Shown here: positions 24,364 to 35,600 of the stretch, one piece after another
Layout: each line of letters opens with the position of its first letter
Numbering within the stretch: position 1 is the first letter of the stretch
Origin: an uncultured Odoribacter sp.
GTDB taxonomy: Bacteria > Bacteroidota > Bacteroidia > Bacteroidales > Marinifilaceae
Assembly: GCA_910578985.1 (NCBI GenBank)
Contig: CAJTSF010000010.1
Coordinates: forward strand, 1-64,000
Length of the DNA: 64,000 nt
Direction: 5' to 3'
Translations under genes and position numbers: made by a program
The notes under the pieces: model-generated
Database searches by the model: none
What the model was told of the DNA's origin: nothing
Seen by the model: only the letters and a program-made list of their open reading frames with translations

Positions 24364-25464
24364 TTATTCCTCGCGCATGACCCGCGCCTGCCGGTCGATG
24401 GACGCTTGATGAATGGCGGTAAACACCCTTTTCAGGAACTCCGCCCCCAGCCCTTTCTCCCGCCCGTAGGCGAAAACCCGTTCCAAGACCTCCTCCCACC
24501 GTCCCGGCTGGAGGATGGCGATATTGTTCTGGTGCTTGTAGCGCCCGATTTCCCCGGCTATCTCCATCCGCCGCGCCAGCAAATCCAACAGCTCCCTGTC
24601 GATGCCATTGATTTGCATCCTCAACTCGTCGATATTCGCCCGGTACGCCCCGTTTTCCGTATCGGCGGCACGCACCACCAAACCTTCCACCAATTGCTTT
24701 AATTCACAAGGACTTACTTGCTGCGAAGAGTCACTCCATGCCTTTTCGGGATGGATATGCGCTTCAATCATCAGCCCGTCGAAACCCAAATCCAACGCCT
24801 GCTGCGCCACCTCCGCCACATACTCCCTCCGTCCGGCGATATGGCTCGGGTCGCAAAGCATCAGGAGGTCCGGACAACGCCTGCGCACCTCGATGGGCAA
24901 CTGCCATTGGGGCACGTTCCGGTATTTCGTCTCCCCGTACACGGAGAACCCGCGGTGGATGACCCCCAGCTTCCGGACGCCCGCCCGGCTCAAACGCTCC
25001 AACGCCCCGAGCCACAACTCCACATCGGGATTCACCGGATTCTTGACCAACACCGGCACCTCCGTTCCTCCCAACGCCTCCGCCAGTTCCTGCATCGCAA
25101 AAGGATTCGCCGATGTCCGGGCGCCCACCCACAGCCAATCCATCCCCGCCTCCAACGCCTCCCGCACATGCTCGCCCGTGGCGACCTCCGTCCCCACCTT
25201 CATCCCCAGCTCCCGCCGCACCCGCTGCAACCAAGGCAACCCCGCCGTCCCCACTCCCTCGAAACTGCCGGGATGGGTGCGCGGCTTCCACACCCCCGCC
25301 CGGAACACCTCCACCCCCGCCGCACGCAACGCCTGCGCCGTCTCCATCACCTGCCGCTCGCTCTCCGCGCTGCAAGGCCCCGCAATCACCGCCGGACGGG
25401 CACCCTGCCCGAACAAGCCCCACTCCTCCGCTTTCTGGTAATCCAATTCCATTTTCGTATTCAT
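24364..25464 (-). CDS. bifunctional DAHP synthase / chorismate mutase
   Basis: A 366-residue fusion. Residues about 20-265 form a KDO8P/DAHP synthase-like barrel (VIAGPCSAES, FRAGVWKPRTHPGSFEG, GTEVATGEH, WVGARTSANPF, VKNPVN, GVIHRGFS, DPSHIAGRR). About 275-360 form an AroQ chorismate mutase (RMQINGIDRELLDLLARRM, IGRYKHQNNIAI). The fusion catalyses the first step of the shikimate pathway and the branch to phenylalanine/tyrosine; the mutase part may give feedback control. It follows an outer-membrane protein gene by 37 bases on the same strand; no other aromatic gene lies in the window. GC-rich coding. Confidence 0.93.
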   Translation of the reverse strand: MNTKMELDYQKAEEWGLFGQGARPAVIAGPCSAESERQVMETAQALRAAGVEVFRAGVWKPRTHPGSFEGVGTAGLPWLQRVRRELGMKVGTEVATGEHVREALEAGMDWLWVGARTSANPFAMQELAEALGGTEVPVLVKNPVNPDVELWLGALERLSRAGVRKLGVIHRGFSVYGETKYRNVPQWQLPIEVRRRCPDLLMLCDPSHIAGRREYVAEVAQQALDLGFDGLMIEAHIHPEKAWSDSSQQVSPCELKQLVEGLVVRAADTENGAYRANIDELRMQINGIDRELLDLLARRMEIAGEIGRYKHQNNIAILQPGRWEEVLERVFAYGREKGLGAEFLKRVFTAIHQASIDRQARVMREE

Positions 25465-25501
25465 CCTATTCCGGTTGCATAGGTAAGATATTTTCCCGAG
25501 A

Positions 25502-26716
25502 TTACTTCCATTTCTTGACCAAAAATTCGGGATTCACCCGAAAATAGACGCCCACGGAAAAACAGGTCGCCTTTTCCGGCATACTCACCGCCCCGTCCGC
25601 ATCCGTCATCTGTCCGGGGAAGGACTGGTATAACTCCGCCCGCGCCCCGAAAGCATAATGCTTTGCAAAAGTACGCGCATATTCCACCGATGCGAAAACA
25701 GTCTGCGGACGGTCGAACACCGCGCCCACATGCCGCGTGGAAGCCGCTCCGAAATAAGGAAGCCCGAAAAGCGAAATGAAATCGTCGGCTCGGAAATACC
25801 CCGCACGCACCCGCACATCCCGCAGGTCGGCGGAAAGCGCCGTGTAAAACGCCCAACCGTTATTGTAGCGCCACAATTCGCCCATCTGCTGGTAATACCC
25901 CAACACGTCCGCCTCAACGTTCAAACGCCGCAGCACCCGCCGCCCCGCATTCCAGGTGATGCCTGCCCCGACAGCCCCGTTGGTGAGCGTCTGCACGGAA
26001 TTGGTGTAGATAGTATCCTGCTCGCCACCCCGGTGCTGGATGGTTCCCTGCACGGGCGAATAGACATGGAAAGAGGCGTCGCGCGGCGTCCAGTCGATTT
26101 GGGAAGAAAGCCCCACCGTGAACGCCTCCTGATGGGTGTCGCCCTGAAAAATGTAACTCTCCCAGTTCACCCACACGTCGAGGTGGAACGAACGGCTGTC
26201 GAACAAAAACTGGAAGCCCATCTCCGGGTCCGCCGTCATCGTCAGTTCCGGATTGTAAAGCGGCTCGATGAGCCGGTGGGTCGCCCCGCCATACAGGTTA
26301 CCGATAACCAAGTTCACCTTTGACAAAGTCACTTGCGCCCGGAAATAAGGCAGCAAATGGGCGCCTTTCTGGTATTGGTTCCCTTTCCAATAGGCAATGT
26401 CGCGGTATGCCATCGAGGGATATTTGTTGGCACCGCTGTAAATCAGCGCATGCAAGCCCAACTCCACCTTCAGGTTTTTCAAAGGATAATACACCGCCTT
26501 CGGCTGCAACCACAACCCCGGGAGAGTGTATCCCCGCATGAACTCGCTGGTGTATTCGTTGTCCTTGAAAAAACTGAGGTTGTCCAACTCCACCCAAAGC
26601 GTGCGGACACGGGCGGTGTCTATGGCATAATCCGTCCGGTAGACCTCCTCCTCCACCTGCGCGGATGCCGCCGAGGCACACAGCAGCAGGGCGGCAAAAA
26701 GAATCGACTGTTTCAT
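25502..26716 (-). CDS. putative outer-membrane beta-barrel protein
   Basis: A 404-residue exported protein with signal peptide MKQSILFAALLLCASAASAQ. Many alternating amphipathic strands rich in Tyr, Trp and Phe follow (LKVELGLHALIYSG, FHLDVWVNWESYIFQG, VRVRAGYFRADDF, HYAFGARAELYQSFPG), and the C-terminus FSVGVYFRVNPEFLV looks like a closing strand. No named family recognised. The frame contains no plug or TonB box. Upstream lies a palindromic repeat shared with the polA side. Confidence 0.75.
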   Translation of the reverse strand: MKQSILFAALLLCASAASAQVEEEVYRTDYAIDTARVRTLWVELDNLSFFKDNEYTSEFMRGYTLPGLWLQPKAVYYPLKNLKVELGLHALIYSGANKYPSMAYRDIAYWKGNQYQKGAHLLPYFRAQVTLSKVNLVIGNLYGGATHRLIEPLYNPELTMTADPEMGFQFLFDSRSFHLDVWVNWESYIFQGDTHQEAFTVGLSSQIDWTPRDASFHVYSPVQGTIQHRGGEQDTIYTNSVQTLTNGAVGAGITWNAGRRVLRRLNVEADVLGYYQQMGELWRYNNGWAFYTALSADLRDVRVRAGYFRADDFISLFGLPYFGAASTRHVGAVFDRPQTVFASVEYARTFAKHYAFGARAELYQSFPGQMTDADGAVSMPEKATCFSVGVYFRVNPEFLVKKWK

Positions 26717-26766
26717 TCGGCTATCGTTTATTTGAGGGCATAAAAGTAACTATTTTTTCAATATCC

Positions 26767-26937
26767 GCCCCCAACTTACGCCTAAGTTGCACCACCCTTC
26801 GGTCACCGCTCGTTCGGGGCTCGCTCGGAGCTCGTTCGCTCCGGAGCGAACGAGCTCCGAGGATACTGCGAAGCAGCTCCGAAGAAATGGGCATGCAACC
26901 ACGCCGCAAGTTAGGCACAAGTTACGGATGGCTTCAG
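26767..26937. repeat. palindromic extragenic (MITE/REP-like) element
   Basis: About 170 bases with nested symmetry between two divergent genes. The core is a perfect 38-bp palindrome at 26824-26861 (left half CTCGGAGCTCGTTCGCTCC). The outer ends, AACTTACGCCTAAGTTGCA at the left and TGCAACC...AAGTTAGGCACAAGTTACG at the right, are imperfect inverted copies of each other. It lies directly before the polA promoter. No transposase or target duplication was identified. Confidence 0.55.
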
Positions 26938-26947
26938 TTTATTTTGT

Positions 26948-26955
26948 TATCTTTG
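26948..26955 (+). promoter_or_regulatory. -7 element of polA
   Basis: TATCTTTG matches TAnnTTTG. The -33 region falls at the edge of the palindromic repeat and has no TTTG. Transcription would start about 26962, 20 bases before the ATG. Confidence 0.6.
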
Positions 26956-26981
26956 CAGGGCATAATTTTTATCACACCATC

Positions 26982-29672
26982 ATGACAGACCGCTCCAAAA
27001 CCCTTTTCCTGCTGGACGCTTACGCGTTGATTTACCGTGCCTACTACGCTTTCATCAACAATCCGCGCATCACGACGACGGGCATCAATACCTCCGCCAC
27101 ATTCGGATTCTGCAATTTCCTGCTGGAACTGCTCGAGGAAGAACACCCGACACACGTGGCGGTGGTCTTCGACCCGGACGGACCGACTTTCCGGCACGAG
27201 ATGTTCGACGCCTACAAGGCGCACCGCCCCCCCATGCCGGAAAGCCTGCGCCAATCCATCCCTTACATCCGGCGGATTATCGAGGGCATGGGCATCCCGT
27301 GCGTCACGGTGCCGGGCTACGAGGCGGATGACGTGGTGGGCACGCTCGCCAAACGCGCCGAAAAAGAGGGGTTCACCGTTTACATGATTACCCCCGACAA
27401 GGACTACGCCCAATTGGTAAGCGAACGGGTGTTCATGTACAAGCCCGGACGTGCGGGCAACAAATCGGAAGTGTGGGGCATCCCGGAGGTGCTGGACCAT
27501 TTCGGCATCGAACGGGTGGACCAGGTCATCGATATCCTCGGACTGATGGGCGACACGGCGGACAACGTGCCCGGCTGCTCGGGCATCGGCCCCAAGAGCG
27601 CCGCCTCCTTAGTGTACAAATACGGTGACATCGACGGGATTTACGCTCATATCGACGAACTGAAAGGAAAGCAGCGGCAAAACCTGCTGGACTGCCAACC
27701 GACCGTCCGGATGTCGCGCGACTTGGTGACCATCTGCACCGAAGTGCCGACGGAGATTACCGTTGGTGAATTGGAAAGAAAGGACATCGACCGGAATATC
27801 CTGGAGCCCATTTTCAACGAATTGGAGCTGTTTTCGCTGGTGCGCCGCGTGCTGAACGCGGAACCGCAGGAGAAAAAGACGGAACAGTTGCAGGACGTGC
27901 AGGTGGATTACCGGGATTACACCGGCAAGGAGGCGGAACTGGCCGCCGTTCTGGAAACGGCGGAGTGTTTCGCCCTGCACGCGGTATTCCGCTCAGGCAC
28001 GCTCTACGATGCCCGCCCTTCCCAACTGTGCTTTTCCATGCGGACGCACGAAGCGGGATATGTCAATCTGCCGGCGGAGGAAGAGAAAGCACTGAAGGTC
28101 ATCCGCCTCTTTGCGGAAGTATTCGCACAAAAGGAGAAAGTGCTGGTCTCCATGGACACCAAAAGCGACGTGATTTGGTTGAAACGGGCAGGCATTCCGG
28201 TCGGCAACCGCATTTTCGATGTGAAAATCGCCCACTACCTGCTCCAGCCGGACATGTCGCATGAACTGGAACGGATAGCCCTGGAGTATCTGAATTACAC
28301 CCTGTCCGACGGGAAACGGGAGGAGCAGCAATTGACGCTGTCGTTCGACGAGGAGGCTCCGCAGGAGAACCACCGCGCGGAGCAGGCGGATGTGGTGTTC
28401 CGCCTGCGGGAAAAACTGGAGGCGGACCTGGACAGGACGGGGCTGCGGAAGTTGTTCGAAGAGGTGGAAATGCCACTGGTGTTCGTGCTCGCGGACATGG
28501 AATACGAAGGGGTGAGCATCGACACCGCCGAACTGAAACGCATCGCCGAGGAACTGAAGGGACGGAGCAGTGTCATCGAACAGGAGATTTTCGATTTGGC
28601 AGGGGAACGGTTCAATATCAGTTCACCGAAACAGTTGGGGGAAGTGCTCTTCGACAAACTGAAAATCGACAGCGCCCACAAGAAGACCAAATCGGGGCAG
28701 TACAGCACCTCGGAGCAGGTGCTCGCCAAACTGGAAGAGGACCATCCCATCGTGACGAAGATATTGGATTATCGCGGATTGAAGAAATTGCTGAGCACCT
28801 ATGCGGAAGCTCTGCCCACTTTCATCGACCGCGGGACAGGTAAAATCCATACCCGGTTCAACCAGGCGGAAGCCGCCACAGGACGGCTCAGCAGCCTGAA
28901 CCCGAACCTGCAGAATATCCCCATCCGCACGGAAGAGGGCAGAAAAATCAGGAAGGCTTTCGTGACCGGCGAAGATGATTTCGTGTTTTTCTCCGCAGAC
29001 TATTCGCAAGTGGAGTTGCGGCTGATGGCGCACTTGAGCGGCGACAAGGAATTGGTGAATGCCTTTAACCACGGCATCGACGTGCATACCGCCACCGCAT
29101 CGAAGATATATCACGTGTCCCTGGAAGAGGTGACGCTGGAAATGAGGCGCCGCGCAAAGACTGCCAATTTCGGCATCATATACGGCATTTCCGCCTGGGG
29201 ACTGGCAGAGAGGCTCCATATCAGCCGCAAGGAGGGAAAGGAGTTGATAGACGGCTATTTCGAGCTGTATCCGGGGGTTAAGGAGTATATGGAAACCGCC
29301 GTGGAGAAAGCACGCAAAAAAGAGTACGTGGAGACCATTCTCGGACGGCGGCGCTACCTGCGCGATATCAACTCCCGGAATGCCGTGGTACGCGGCATGG
29401 CTGAACGCAACGCCATCAATGCCCCCATCCAAGGCTCCGCCGCCGATATCATCAAAATGGCGATGATCTGCATCCACCGCCGCATCCGGGAAGAAGGACT
29501 GAAATCACGCATGATTATCCAGGTGCATGACGAATTGAACTTCAAATGTCATGTTACGGAACAAGAAAAGCTGCAAGCTCTCGTCATCGAGTGCATGGAG
29601 CACGTTGTGCAACTCTCCGTCCCCCTCACGGTCAGCACGGGGTTCGGAAGGAGTTGGTATGAGGCGCATTGA
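26982..29672 (+). CDS. polA: DNA polymerase I, proofreading motif apparently lost
   Basis: An 896-residue family A polymerase. The N-terminal 5'-3' exonuclease is intact (LFLLDAYALIYRAYYAF, GYEADDVVGTLA, TPDKDYAQLV, GDTADNVPGCSGIGPKSA). The polymerase has motif A DYSQVELRLMAHLSGD (Asp673), the O-helix RRRAKTANFGIIYGIS and motif C QVHDELNF (His849-Asp850-Glu851). In the 3'-5' exonuclease region the first acidic motif (DxE) reads ECFALHAVF near residue 328, so proofreading is probably absent. The ATG at 26982 follows the promoter; the frame is open further upstream through the palindromic repeat, which is not family-like. It ends 4 bases before the stop of the convergent PKD gene. Confidence 0.96.
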   Translation: MTDRSKTLFLLDAYALIYRAYYAFINNPRITTTGINTSATFGFCNFLLELLEEEHPTHVAVVFDPDGPTFRHEMFDAYKAHRPPMPESLRQSIPYIRRIIEGMGIPCVTVPGYEADDVVGTLAKRAEKEGFTVYMITPDKDYAQLVSERVFMYKPGRAGNKSEVWGIPEVLDHFGIERVDQVIDILGLMGDTADNVPGCSGIGPKSAASLVYKYGDIDGIYAHIDELKGKQRQNLLDCQPTVRMSRDLVTICTEVPTEITVGELERKDIDRNILEPIFNELELFSLVRRVLNAEPQEKKTEQLQDVQVDYRDYTGKEAELAAVLETAECFALHAVFRSGTLYDARPSQLCFSMRTHEAGYVNLPAEEEKALKVIRLFAEVFAQKEKVLVSMDTKSDVIWLKRAGIPVGNRIFDVKIAHYLLQPDMSHELERIALEYLNYTLSDGKREEQQLTLSFDEEAPQENHRAEQADVVFRLREKLEADLDRTGLRKLFEEVEMPLVFVLADMEYEGVSIDTAELKRIAEELKGRSSVIEQEIFDLAGERFNISSPKQLGEVLFDKLKIDSAHKKTKSGQYSTSEQVLAKLEEDHPIVTKILDYRGLKKLLSTYAEALPTFIDRGTGKIHTRFNQAEAATGRLSSLNPNLQNIPIRTEEGRKIRKAFVTGEDDFVFFSADYSQVELRLMAHLSGDKELVNAFNHGIDVHTATASKIYHVSLEEVTLEMRRRAKTANFGIIYGISAWGLAERLHISRKEGKELIDGYFELYPGVKEYMETAVEKARKKEYVETILGRRRYLRDINSRNAVVRGMAERNAINAPIQGSAADIIKMAMICIHRRIREEGLKSRMIIQVHDELNFKCHVTEQEKLQALVIECMEHVVQLSVPLTVSTGFGRSWYEAH

Positions 29673-29676
29673 CCGT

Positions 29677-32600
29677 CTATCGGACTAACGTCACCATACC
29701 CCGTGTATTTCCTTTCTCATCTTTCCAGATAGAGCCGTCTCTAAATACAGCCTTGACCTCCCAAAGATAAACTTTGCCGGGAAGGGGCTGACCGTTAAAA
29801 GTGCCATCCCATGCCTCTGCAGGTCGTCCGTCCTCCAAAACGGAGGATTTCCATACACAAGTGCCCGAAGGATTGTCGAATATACGAATCTCATAAGAAA
29901 GCAGTCCAATACCTTTAGGCTGGAACAGGGCGATGCCCGGATTCTCCTCTTTTCCCGCAATAGGGGCAAAAGCATTCGGAATATACAGTCCCTTCACTTC
30001 TTCCACCGAAACAACCTGTGTCAAAGAATCTACGCATCCATAAGGAGTTTTTACCAACAATTCTACCGAATAATTCCCATTATTAGAGAAACGATGGGTC
30101 GGATTATCCACATTGAGAATGGTTCCATCTCCCATGTCCCAATGCGGGAAAAGCGTACCATCGGCAAAAGGCAATGCAGGAACGACAGAATGATTCGTAA
30201 AACGGAAACCGCCGTTATTGACTACCGGCAATTGGGAAATATCCACCCCTTCAGGCAAGTCTTCAATAACCGCAGGGTCAGCGACAAAATCGAAATCCGC
30301 TTCCGGTAAAGGGTAAACCGTAAAATTCCATGCCGTATCTTTAACACATCCGTACCGATTTTCAATATGCAATGTCACCGGATACTGCCCGTAATCATCA
30401 TACCTATAAACAAAAACGGAATCCGCCCGTTCCGGAGAATGGTCTCCCAGATTCCAAGAGAATCGGGAACCCGGCAACGCCTCACAATAGAATTCAACCG
30501 GAGCTTCCTCGCATACACCAGTTGCACTGATTGCAACAACATTTTCCGGCGCCGGAGAAGATATAATAGTATCACAATATTCCGATCCACAACCTCCCCA
30601 TGCGGTACGCAAACGCAATACAATTTCACCGAACATCTCTTCCCACTCCATCACAGGCGGCAAGAATGCATCGCTCCAGGCAGCAAAGTCTTTTGCCCCC
30701 GGTTTCAAATAAGACCAAGAGTAAGTCGTATCACCTGCCGAAGTACTTCCATTTTCCACCTCCAAACGCACCACGCCATCCACACAGAATATATTACCCG
30801 GCACATTGGTAAATGATGCCTGAGGCGTCCGTTTAACGGTCACTTCCTTTTTGAGGCTATCCGTACATCCGTCACGGGTGGTGACTGATAACTTCACGAA
30901 AGTATTGCCTGCATCCCGATAAGTATGCATAATCTGTTTATCGGAAGAAGAAGCACCATCATAGAAATCCCAACGTACCATATCGGTAGGCTTTGTTCCA
31001 AGCGCTTTTACTTCCAATTCCAAGGGTGAACATCCATATATCTCCTCTCCCTCCGACAGGAAAGTCCCCTCTCTTCCATACCGAAATTCCCAATGTGCCG
31101 GTGTTGTCTTTTTAACCTCGATGGTATCCGCATAGATACTTTGGCATCCATCCAAGGATTTTGCCTTCAAAGCAACAATCGTCTTTTTCTCCCCAGCCCA
31201 TTGATGTGTGATTTTCGCTTCGCCGGCATCCGGTTCCCAAGTATTAGCAGCTGAAGCCTGCGCGTAATTCAAACACCATTCATATTGATAGAAGCTATTT
31301 TTTATGGCTTCCATAACCTGAAAATCAACCGCCCGCTCCGAACAAACGACAGAAACATTTTTGTTGAAAGCCAAAGAGATATCTCCTTTAATATGAACAT
31401 CCTTAGTGTCTTTTTCCCGTTCGCCGCATTGATCCTCAATTGTCATCGTAACCCTATAGTTTCCAGGCTTCTTGAACACATGAGCTACTTCCGGACTATT
31501 ATTTTCTTCCAGCAAGGAACCGTCTCCGAAATCCCAGAAAACAGCTAAATCATTCAAACGCTCCGTTTTATTAGCAAATACCAACTCTTCTCCAAAACAG
31601 ATGTCTTGTCCGGTCACTTGACTCAACCATGGTCGTAAACGTGGATTAAGGACTATCACAACCGAATCCATATCTTTAAAACAAGCGTTTTCAGCATACA
31701 ATCTCACCGTATCTTTTTTAAAGTCGAATGACTCATTAGTATAAACATGTTTTAAATATCCTTTACCGGCAAAAGTCGAATCTTGACCGTCCCCCCAGGA
31801 AATCCGATACCGCTCTGCAAACCCTTTTGTCTGATTACGGAAAAGATATTCCTTGCCCGAACAAAGCGTCCCTTGGTCTTCCTGCAAAATAGAGGCTTTC
31901 AACCTGGATTCTATCTCCAGTTGTTTCCACGCCGTATCTTTCCCTCCTATAGTCTCTACAACTAAGCCGACATTATAAAGTTTCCTCTTCCAATCCCGGA
32001 CATAACGCACAATGCCACCGGGAACTTCGCCATGAATATCTACATCCGGAGCAAGGTCTTCCGTCCCCAATAACCAAGTGTACTTCGGATCATACTTGTC
32101 CGGAACGGAAGTCAGGTTTTCAAATTGAGGAACAGTATCGCACTTATCAGCCAACTTAACCGTGAAATCAGGCTTCAGCACACCGATTACCCGAATGATT
32201 GTATCGACAGCATGCGTGCACCCATGTTCGTTTTCCACTTCCAGTGTAATCTTGTATTTCCCGGCATCCAAAAACGTATACGGGAAGGAATTTTCTTTCC
32301 CTATCAACTTGCCGGCAATATACCATCTCAATTGCAAATTATTATCCGACAGGCTTTCAATTTGAACAGGATGCAGAATCCCCACCAGCGTGTCGGCAAC
32401 ATTTAGCTTTGCCACAGGATTTTCATGTACAGAAACCCGTTCTTCATTCTGCCGGATACAACCATTTGTATATTTCACTTCCAAAACAATGGAATGATCT
32501 GCCAAATCATCAAATGTATAGTAAGCGACCGGGTCTGCCTGTTCATCCCCCTCGCATCTCCAAATGTAAGTTTCAACATGTTCTGCCGATGACCATATCC

Positions 32601-35600
32601 GCATTTCTTTCCCTTGGCAGGCAGGTCCTGCTTGGATGCCGGGCTTAGGAGCTTCCCATATTTCCCCAATCCGGACATATTCTGTCATATCAGAGCATGC
32701 CCCCCCATTTCCCACGACAACCTTGATTTCGGGATCCGCTCCGAAATATTCATCGGGATAATAAACCGGATTCTCATCACTATCATTAGAAAAGCGACCG
32801 TGAGACGCACTCCATTGCCAAGTCGAAGCATCTTTAAAAGTCACAAAGTCCATTGATAACGATTGACCTTGACACAATTGTTCCGACATGGTTCCTACGG
32901 TTACTTTAGGAACAGGAGCAATATTTACCTTCATATCAATAGACATGGCCTCTCTGTCAGGGTTACAGGCCAACCATGCCTTTGCAGTAATGACTATACT
33001 TTTATCACCTTCACGAACTCTCGAATCAACAAGCGACATATCAAATTCGGGGATAAATTCAGCAGAAAACACCTTCCCGTTATACATCCATTCGATTTTC
33101 GAAAATATATCCTGCAATTCCTGTTCTGTTGCTTGATTCGGTCTTATGGAAAAATGCTTTTCCGTCGCACAAATAGAGAATTCTGTTTTCCACAAATCAT
33201 GCGGAACCGTACCAACCTGTACAGGCACGCGATATTCCCGCTTATCATCCGTACAACGTTCCAATTCCGGAGAAAGTGTCAATACCACCGTATCTTTGGC
33301 AATTCCTGTCTGTGAAAGATATTTCGGAGAATGCGAATCCGCATTGTCAAGCTTTCCTCCTTGAGTTGTTCTCCATTCATATTTCGTCACTCCATTCCCC
33401 ATTTCAGCTTTTAGTTCAAAACTATCACCATCACACAAAGAAACCGGCTCAACACTTAGCGTAGCTTTCAACTCAGGCAAGCGACGGATGGAAAATACTT
33501 TACTATCAACAGCCCAATCCGGACACACTTGCTCTTTCAGACTAACCGTCAAATTCGCCGTTGTTCCAGCCTCACCCGTAAAATGATATCGCTTGGGATC
33601 GGACGTCGGTTCCAAACCGGCTTGAGAAACAAAAGACAATGGATTATCATATGGCGTACGAATTTTCATTTCCCGAATATCTATTTCGGTTTCCGAAGAA
33701 CAAATCATGGCATCCTCTCCAAGAATCTCAGGCTTCCTGTAATTGATAACTACAACTGTATCTTTTGCTGTTAAGGTTTTTAATTCATTTTTGTAATTTG
33801 TCACCTGCTTGGTTATAGTCAAAGAGAGGGTATCAAAACCTAAATCACTCCCATCCACATATTCATAGTCGATAGAGAGAGAAGCGTTCGCGCCAACAGT
33901 AGAATTAAGCTGAGAAGTCCACTGACACTGCCAAGGCTCACCATCGCCGGCAAAAGGCTCTTTCGGAGCAACAGCCACCTGATTGTTCGGACACACTCCA
34001 ATAGGAGATTTCCTAAATACCACGCGCGGTTGGGGATGAATCCATAACGCCAACGTATCATAAAAAGGAAAGTTACAGCCTTTATTGTATATGGGATGTA
34101 CAGGTATTTCTACATAAATGGAATCCTTATACGCTACGAAACGCTTATAATTAGGAAGATAATCCTCATTTCCATCCAATTCCATATCCCCATGGTACCA
34201 CTTGATATTTGCTCCGGCATTAGGAAAATCTGCAATAGAAGATAGTGCCAATGCATCTCCGTCCGCAAGAATCAATTCTCCGTTTGACAAAACAATATCA
34301 TCTTTCAAAGACATCCGAGGAGCATGATCTATATATATATTTAATTTAGCAGGTTCCAAAACCACTCCATTTTCATCGTTAACCTCTGCAATTATTGTAA
34401 TGGGGCCTCTTCCCGTAGCCAACTCTCCTTCCCAATGCTCGGGCAATCGATAAGCAGCCTGTTTGCCGCTTCCTACAATAGTCCCCTTTTTCCCATCATC
34501 ATCTTTAATGTAATATGTCAAAGTCGATTCATCAATAAAATATCCATTTATATGTTTGCCATCAGCTATATCACTCCATAAAGGATATTCTCTATTATTA
34601 TCACAAATGCTGACCGCCCCTCCTGTAAAACCGATTAAAGGGAACCATACATGCAATGTATCTCGCAATATTCCGTTATCGCATAATGACTCCCCGTATA
34701 ATTCAAACCGATACTCAGAATTGGATGTATTTTTGCTAAAATCACAAGTAGCCTCAAACAAATCATTCGGATTATTTATTGTTCCTCTATTATCAGAATC
34801 GATAGATATCCATTTGAAATTGATAATATCTGCCGTATCCACATAATCTTTTATTTGCTCAAATCTATAAATCCTATCTGAAGCATATAACGTATCATTT
34901 TTCAAAATCCGGATACGGGGATTTCGGATATCTACTGCAACAGCATCGGAAGCCTCACATTTGGATTCTCCGAGATAAGGATGATCAAAATCAATGACCG
35001 CACTAACCTTCATCTTAATCGAGTCATCATTCTTCGTCACCGTATATTCAGGCAAAGGATCTCCCTGATTTCCTGAAAATGACATTTCATTGACTTGGAT
35101 AGTCCAAGAAGAAGCACCGGCAATGCCTTGTCCAAACAATTCCGTCGTATTGATTTGTTTCGCACATAAATCCGCCAATTGCTCATCTTTCAATTGAAAA
35201 GTCGGCACCAAACGACGAGTCAATTCTATACGCCCTGTATCATAACAGCCTTGATAACGGGAATAATCCCCTCCACCCCCGACAGTAATCCAGTAATACA
35301 ATATAGTTTTTTCGTCCCCGGATACTGTAAACTTAGGAAAATCTTTTTGCAGTTCTTCATCCAAATCCTCGTCCTCAATCAAAGACAACGTTTCCGGCAG
35401 GATTGCTTTCCAATGCATTCTCTTATAAACCAAGTGTTCCAACTCATCCGGCTGATTCTTCAGTAACAGGGAGGTCTTTATCTCTTGAGTCGTGCTGCAA
35501 AAATCCACAATCTCCCCAAAGGTAAAAGCAGGAGGAGCAATAAAATCAATCTGTGCCTCTATTCTTTGTTCACACGAAGAATTAGCATCTTTGACGATAT

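Noticed and set aside
26787..26981. N-terminal extension of polA through the palindromic repeat
   Set aside because: The frame is open, but the promoter at 26948 and the family N-terminus (MTDRSKTLFLLDAYAL) place the start at 26982.
30108..30116. TTATCCACA, a perfect DnaA-box sequence
   Set aside because: Single copy inside the coding region of the giant PKD gene with no cluster of further boxes or AT-rich unwinding region; likely chance.
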